60,912 nt of DNA from Billgrantia desiderata. Lineage in GTDB: Bacteria; Pseudomonadota; Gammaproteobacteria; Pseudomonadales; Halomonadaceae. The stretch's first letter is position 1, and each line of letters starts with the position of its first letter. The translations under genes and the position numbers were made by a program. The stretch spans positions 1-60,912 of the forward strand of contig JAAQTN010000032.1 of the NCBI GenBank assembly GCA_011742915.1, in the 5' to 3' direction. The notes below the pieces were generated by a model that searched no databases, was not told the DNA's origin, and saw only the letters and a list, made by a program, of their open reading frames with translations. Shown here piece by piece: positions 59,081 to 60,912 of the stretch.

Positions 59081-60607
59081 TCAGCTGAGGGCTCGCTGCT
59101 TTCGCCTCCGGGTCTTGTCGTCGTACATGCGCTCGTCGGCCAGGGTAAGCACTTCCTGGGCAGGCACCTCGGTGGAGCTGGCGCCGCCGAGGCTCAAGCG
59201 AAGCTCCAGCGTCAGTCGTTTGCCGTCGGCGGTGGTGATGCTGCAGCGCTGGCCTTCGATATGCGTTCTGATCAGGCTGGCCAGGCGGTTCGCGGCCGTG
59301 AGGTCCGCGGAAGGAAACAGGACGACGAATTCGTCACCGCCGTAGCGGGCCAGGATGTCGCTGGCGCGGCAGTGCACCTGCAGGCGCTCGGCCACCGTGG
59401 TGATGAGCTGGTCGCCTGCCACATGGCCGTAGCGGTCGTTCACTACCTTGAGTCCATCGACATCCACCATCAAGACGGCAAAATCCAGGCTCGGCGTCTG
59501 CCCCTTGCCCTGGACGCTCAGCTGCAGGGCCGATTCGAAGAAACCACGGTTGTAGAGCCCTGTCAGCCCGTCGCGCTCCGCCGTTTTCTTCAGCGCGAGG
59601 TGCAGCAGCTTGTTCTCGGTGGCTGCCGCCAACTGATCGACGAAAAGGGTCAGCATGCGCTCCAGCCGACCATCCAGCTTAGGCGCACGTACGATCAGCC
59701 AGCCCTCGTACTGGCTGAGGCGGCCCGCCATGGAGGTGGCATAAAGCTGCTCGCCGACACTCTTCTCGCGCAGCTTGACCACACTTTCCTGCCGATCGTG
59801 GAGCTTTGCCAGCAGGCCGCCCAGCCGTCGCTCATCCTCGGCGCCGAGCTGCAGACCTGCCACGGCGGCGTAGCGTGTCACCTCGGGCCGATTGCGCTCC
59901 TGCAAGAACACGGCGAATCCGTACTCGGGGAAATCGGCATGCAGATGCTTCAGAGAGTCGTCCAGCAGCATATGAATGTTCGAGGCGCTGTTGGCGACGC
60001 CGCCCAATTCGAGCAGAGCGTGGAAGACCCGGTTCTGGAACTTGATCTCACGCATGCTACGACCGAGCTGACGGTTTTGCCCGTACATCACATAGGCGAT
60101 GGCCAGAAAATAGGCCACGGCACCGGCCCCCTGGTAGATGTCCAGCCCGGTGCTGACGTATGGCCGAATCTCGAAGCCGGTCAACGCGCTCCAGCCCAGG
60201 GCGCCACCGGCGAACAGTGCCATGGAGACCAGCATTCGGCGCGGGCCAGCTACCACCATGTTGTTCATGAAGCAGGCGAGTGCGATGGAGAGCGTGGCCA
60301 GCACGTAAAAATCCAGCACGCTGCACCACACGCCAAACAGCAGGCTGTCGAACAGCAGATTCTTGAACTCGGCTCGCTTCGAGTCCTGGGCTTGGGCCGC
60401 GTGTAGGTAGGCAATTGCCGGCCATAGCAATAGCAGCAGCCCCGGGAGAATCAGCGACCAGCCGCTGCGTTCCACCAGTGCGATCCATACCGTGAGGCCG
60501 AAGGTGTGGAAAAAGGCAAAGGCACGGGGAGGCAGCGTTGCCAGGGCGAGTCGATGAGGACGCCTGGCACCGAACAGCTTGTGAGAGAGAGCCTTGAATG
60601 TCAGCAA
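59081..60607 (-). CDS. MASE2-type membrane diguanylate cyclase
   Basis: A 508-residue protein. An N-terminal MASE2-like membrane domain (about residues 15-165; WPAIAYLHA, EFKNLLFDSLLFGVW, MNNMVVAGPRRM) as in E. coli DgcC/AdrA is followed by a GAF-like segment (about 190-325) and a GGDEF domain with RYGGDEFVVLFP. RASD five residues before is the I-site. The start is TTG at 60607, since no nearby ATG exists and GAG lies upstream; the true start may differ. It is the third cyclase in the window. Confidence 0.85.
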   Translation of the reverse strand: MLTFKALSHKLFGARRPHRLALATLPPRAFAFFHTFGLTVWIALVERSGWSLILPGLLLLLWPAIAYLHAAQAQDSKRAEFKNLLFDSLLFGVWCSVLDFYVLATLSIALACFMNNMVVAGPRRMLVSMALFAGGALGWSALTGFEIRPYVSTGLDIYQGAGAVAYFLAIAYVMYGQNRQLGRSMREIKFQNRVFHALLELGGVANSASNIHMLLDDSLKHLHADFPEYGFAVFLQERNRPEVTRYAAVAGLQLGAEDERRLGGLLAKLHDRQESVVKLREKSVGEQLYATSMAGRLSQYEGWLIVRAPKLDGRLERMLTLFVDQLAAATENKLLHLALKKTAERDGLTGLYNRGFFESALQLSVQGKGQTPSLDFAVLMVDVDGLKVVNDRYGHVAGDQLITTVAERLQVHCRASDILARYGGDEFVVLFPSADLTAANRLASLIRTHIEGQRCSITTADGKRLTLELRLSLGGASSTEVPAQEVLTLADERMYDDKTRRRKQRALS

Positions 60608-60912
60608 GATCTCAGTCTGTGTTGAAGGCCAAATGGATGAGACGGCGTTAACACATCGAGCCTGGAGCGTCTCGTGCGAATTTCCATTAGCCTAGCATTA
60701 GTGAAAGCAGTAGACAGTATCGATGAATGAGATCGTTCGTATTCAGGCCACCCCTTTATCGAATGAGTGGGTGAAGATAAGTGGCCATGACGCATCGAGA
60801 GTGCCAAGGCGCTACACTGTAGCGAGGTCTCAGTGCTAGCCCGGATGTTGCACCGGGTCAGTCAGAAGTCCCCAGATGCCAGGCTCGGTGGGGATAAAAG
60901 GGATCTGGGGTG
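60608..60912. other. Right-end non-coding stretch
   Basis: 305 bases with no convincing gene, running to the window edge. The last 75 bases are GC-richer and include a hairpin, CCCGG (60840-60844) and CCGGG (60853-60857), and repeated GGGGAT-type runs. It must hold the promoter of the minus-strand cyclase gene. A partial gene or mobile-element edge beyond the window cannot be excluded. Confidence 0.35.

Overview
The window is high-GC, gene-dense DNA from a gammaproteobacterium. It most resembles a Halomonas-type (Halomonadaceae) chromosome. The pointers are YejK/NdpA, a KGG-repeat stress protein, TRAP and ABC uptake systems, and several diguanylate cyclases and chemoreceptors. The genus is an inference from gene content. 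No rRNA, tRNA, CRISPR array or phage module is visible. The only clear mobile-element trace is at the extreme left, where an IS21-like end cuts into a LysR-type regulator gene.

Layout. 1-5.4 kb: IS end and LysR remnant, hemerythrin-like protein, metallophosphoesterase and GST pair, small membrane protein, DUF503 protein, a gene-free stretch with a promoter-to-terminator unit (candidate small RNA), and a patatin-like lipase. 5.5-9.4 kb: KGG-repeat protein, Cache chemoreceptor, TudS/DUF1722 protein. 9.4-17 kb: ABC exporter, an unusual SDR-SPW-VKOR-SPW fusion, a glutamine amidotransferase, YejK and a diguanylate cyclase. 17.2-21.7 kb: ABC-2 exporter pair, PpiC, then a minus-strand GST/SDR/small-protein cluster. 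22-30.6 kb: periplasmic protein overlapping a methyltransferase, PAS-GGDEF protein, M50 protease, M28 peptidase, YbaK-like deacylase, YdbS/YdbT pair. 30.6-35.2 kb: glutaredoxin-like protein and a five-gene unit for uptake of a polar amino-acid-like solute with a C45 amidohydrolase and an RpiR regulator. 35.4-38.8 kb: LysM protein, lipoprotein, membrane acyltransferase and a serine beta-lactamase-like hydrolase.

38.8-46.9 kb is the most coherent metabolic region. A TRAP transporter, gluconokinase and a LacI-family regulator follow a strong promoter and a GntR-type operator (a gluconate module). After a RidA protein on the opposite strand come a MaoC-Pta fusion and acetate kinase. 47-49.1 kb is an apparently self-regulated TetR-DUF1326-DUF2182 operon of unknown function. 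49.1-51.2 kb is a divergent MocR-LysE pair whose intergenic region carries four ATTG/CAAT dyads. 51.2-60.9 kb holds a PLP-dependent dehydratase, ExoD, a CDF transporter, Lrp beside methionine gamma-lyase, a chemoreceptor with a textbook flagellar sigma-28 promoter, a cytochrome P450 with an atypical I-helix, and a MASE2-GGDEF cyclase.

The best candidates for undescribed biology are the C45-ABC-RpiR operon, the four-domain SDR-SPW-VKOR-SPW protein, the DUF1326-DUF2182 operon and the putative RNA near 4.1-4.3 kb. All assignments rest on reading motifs by eye; no database search was run.
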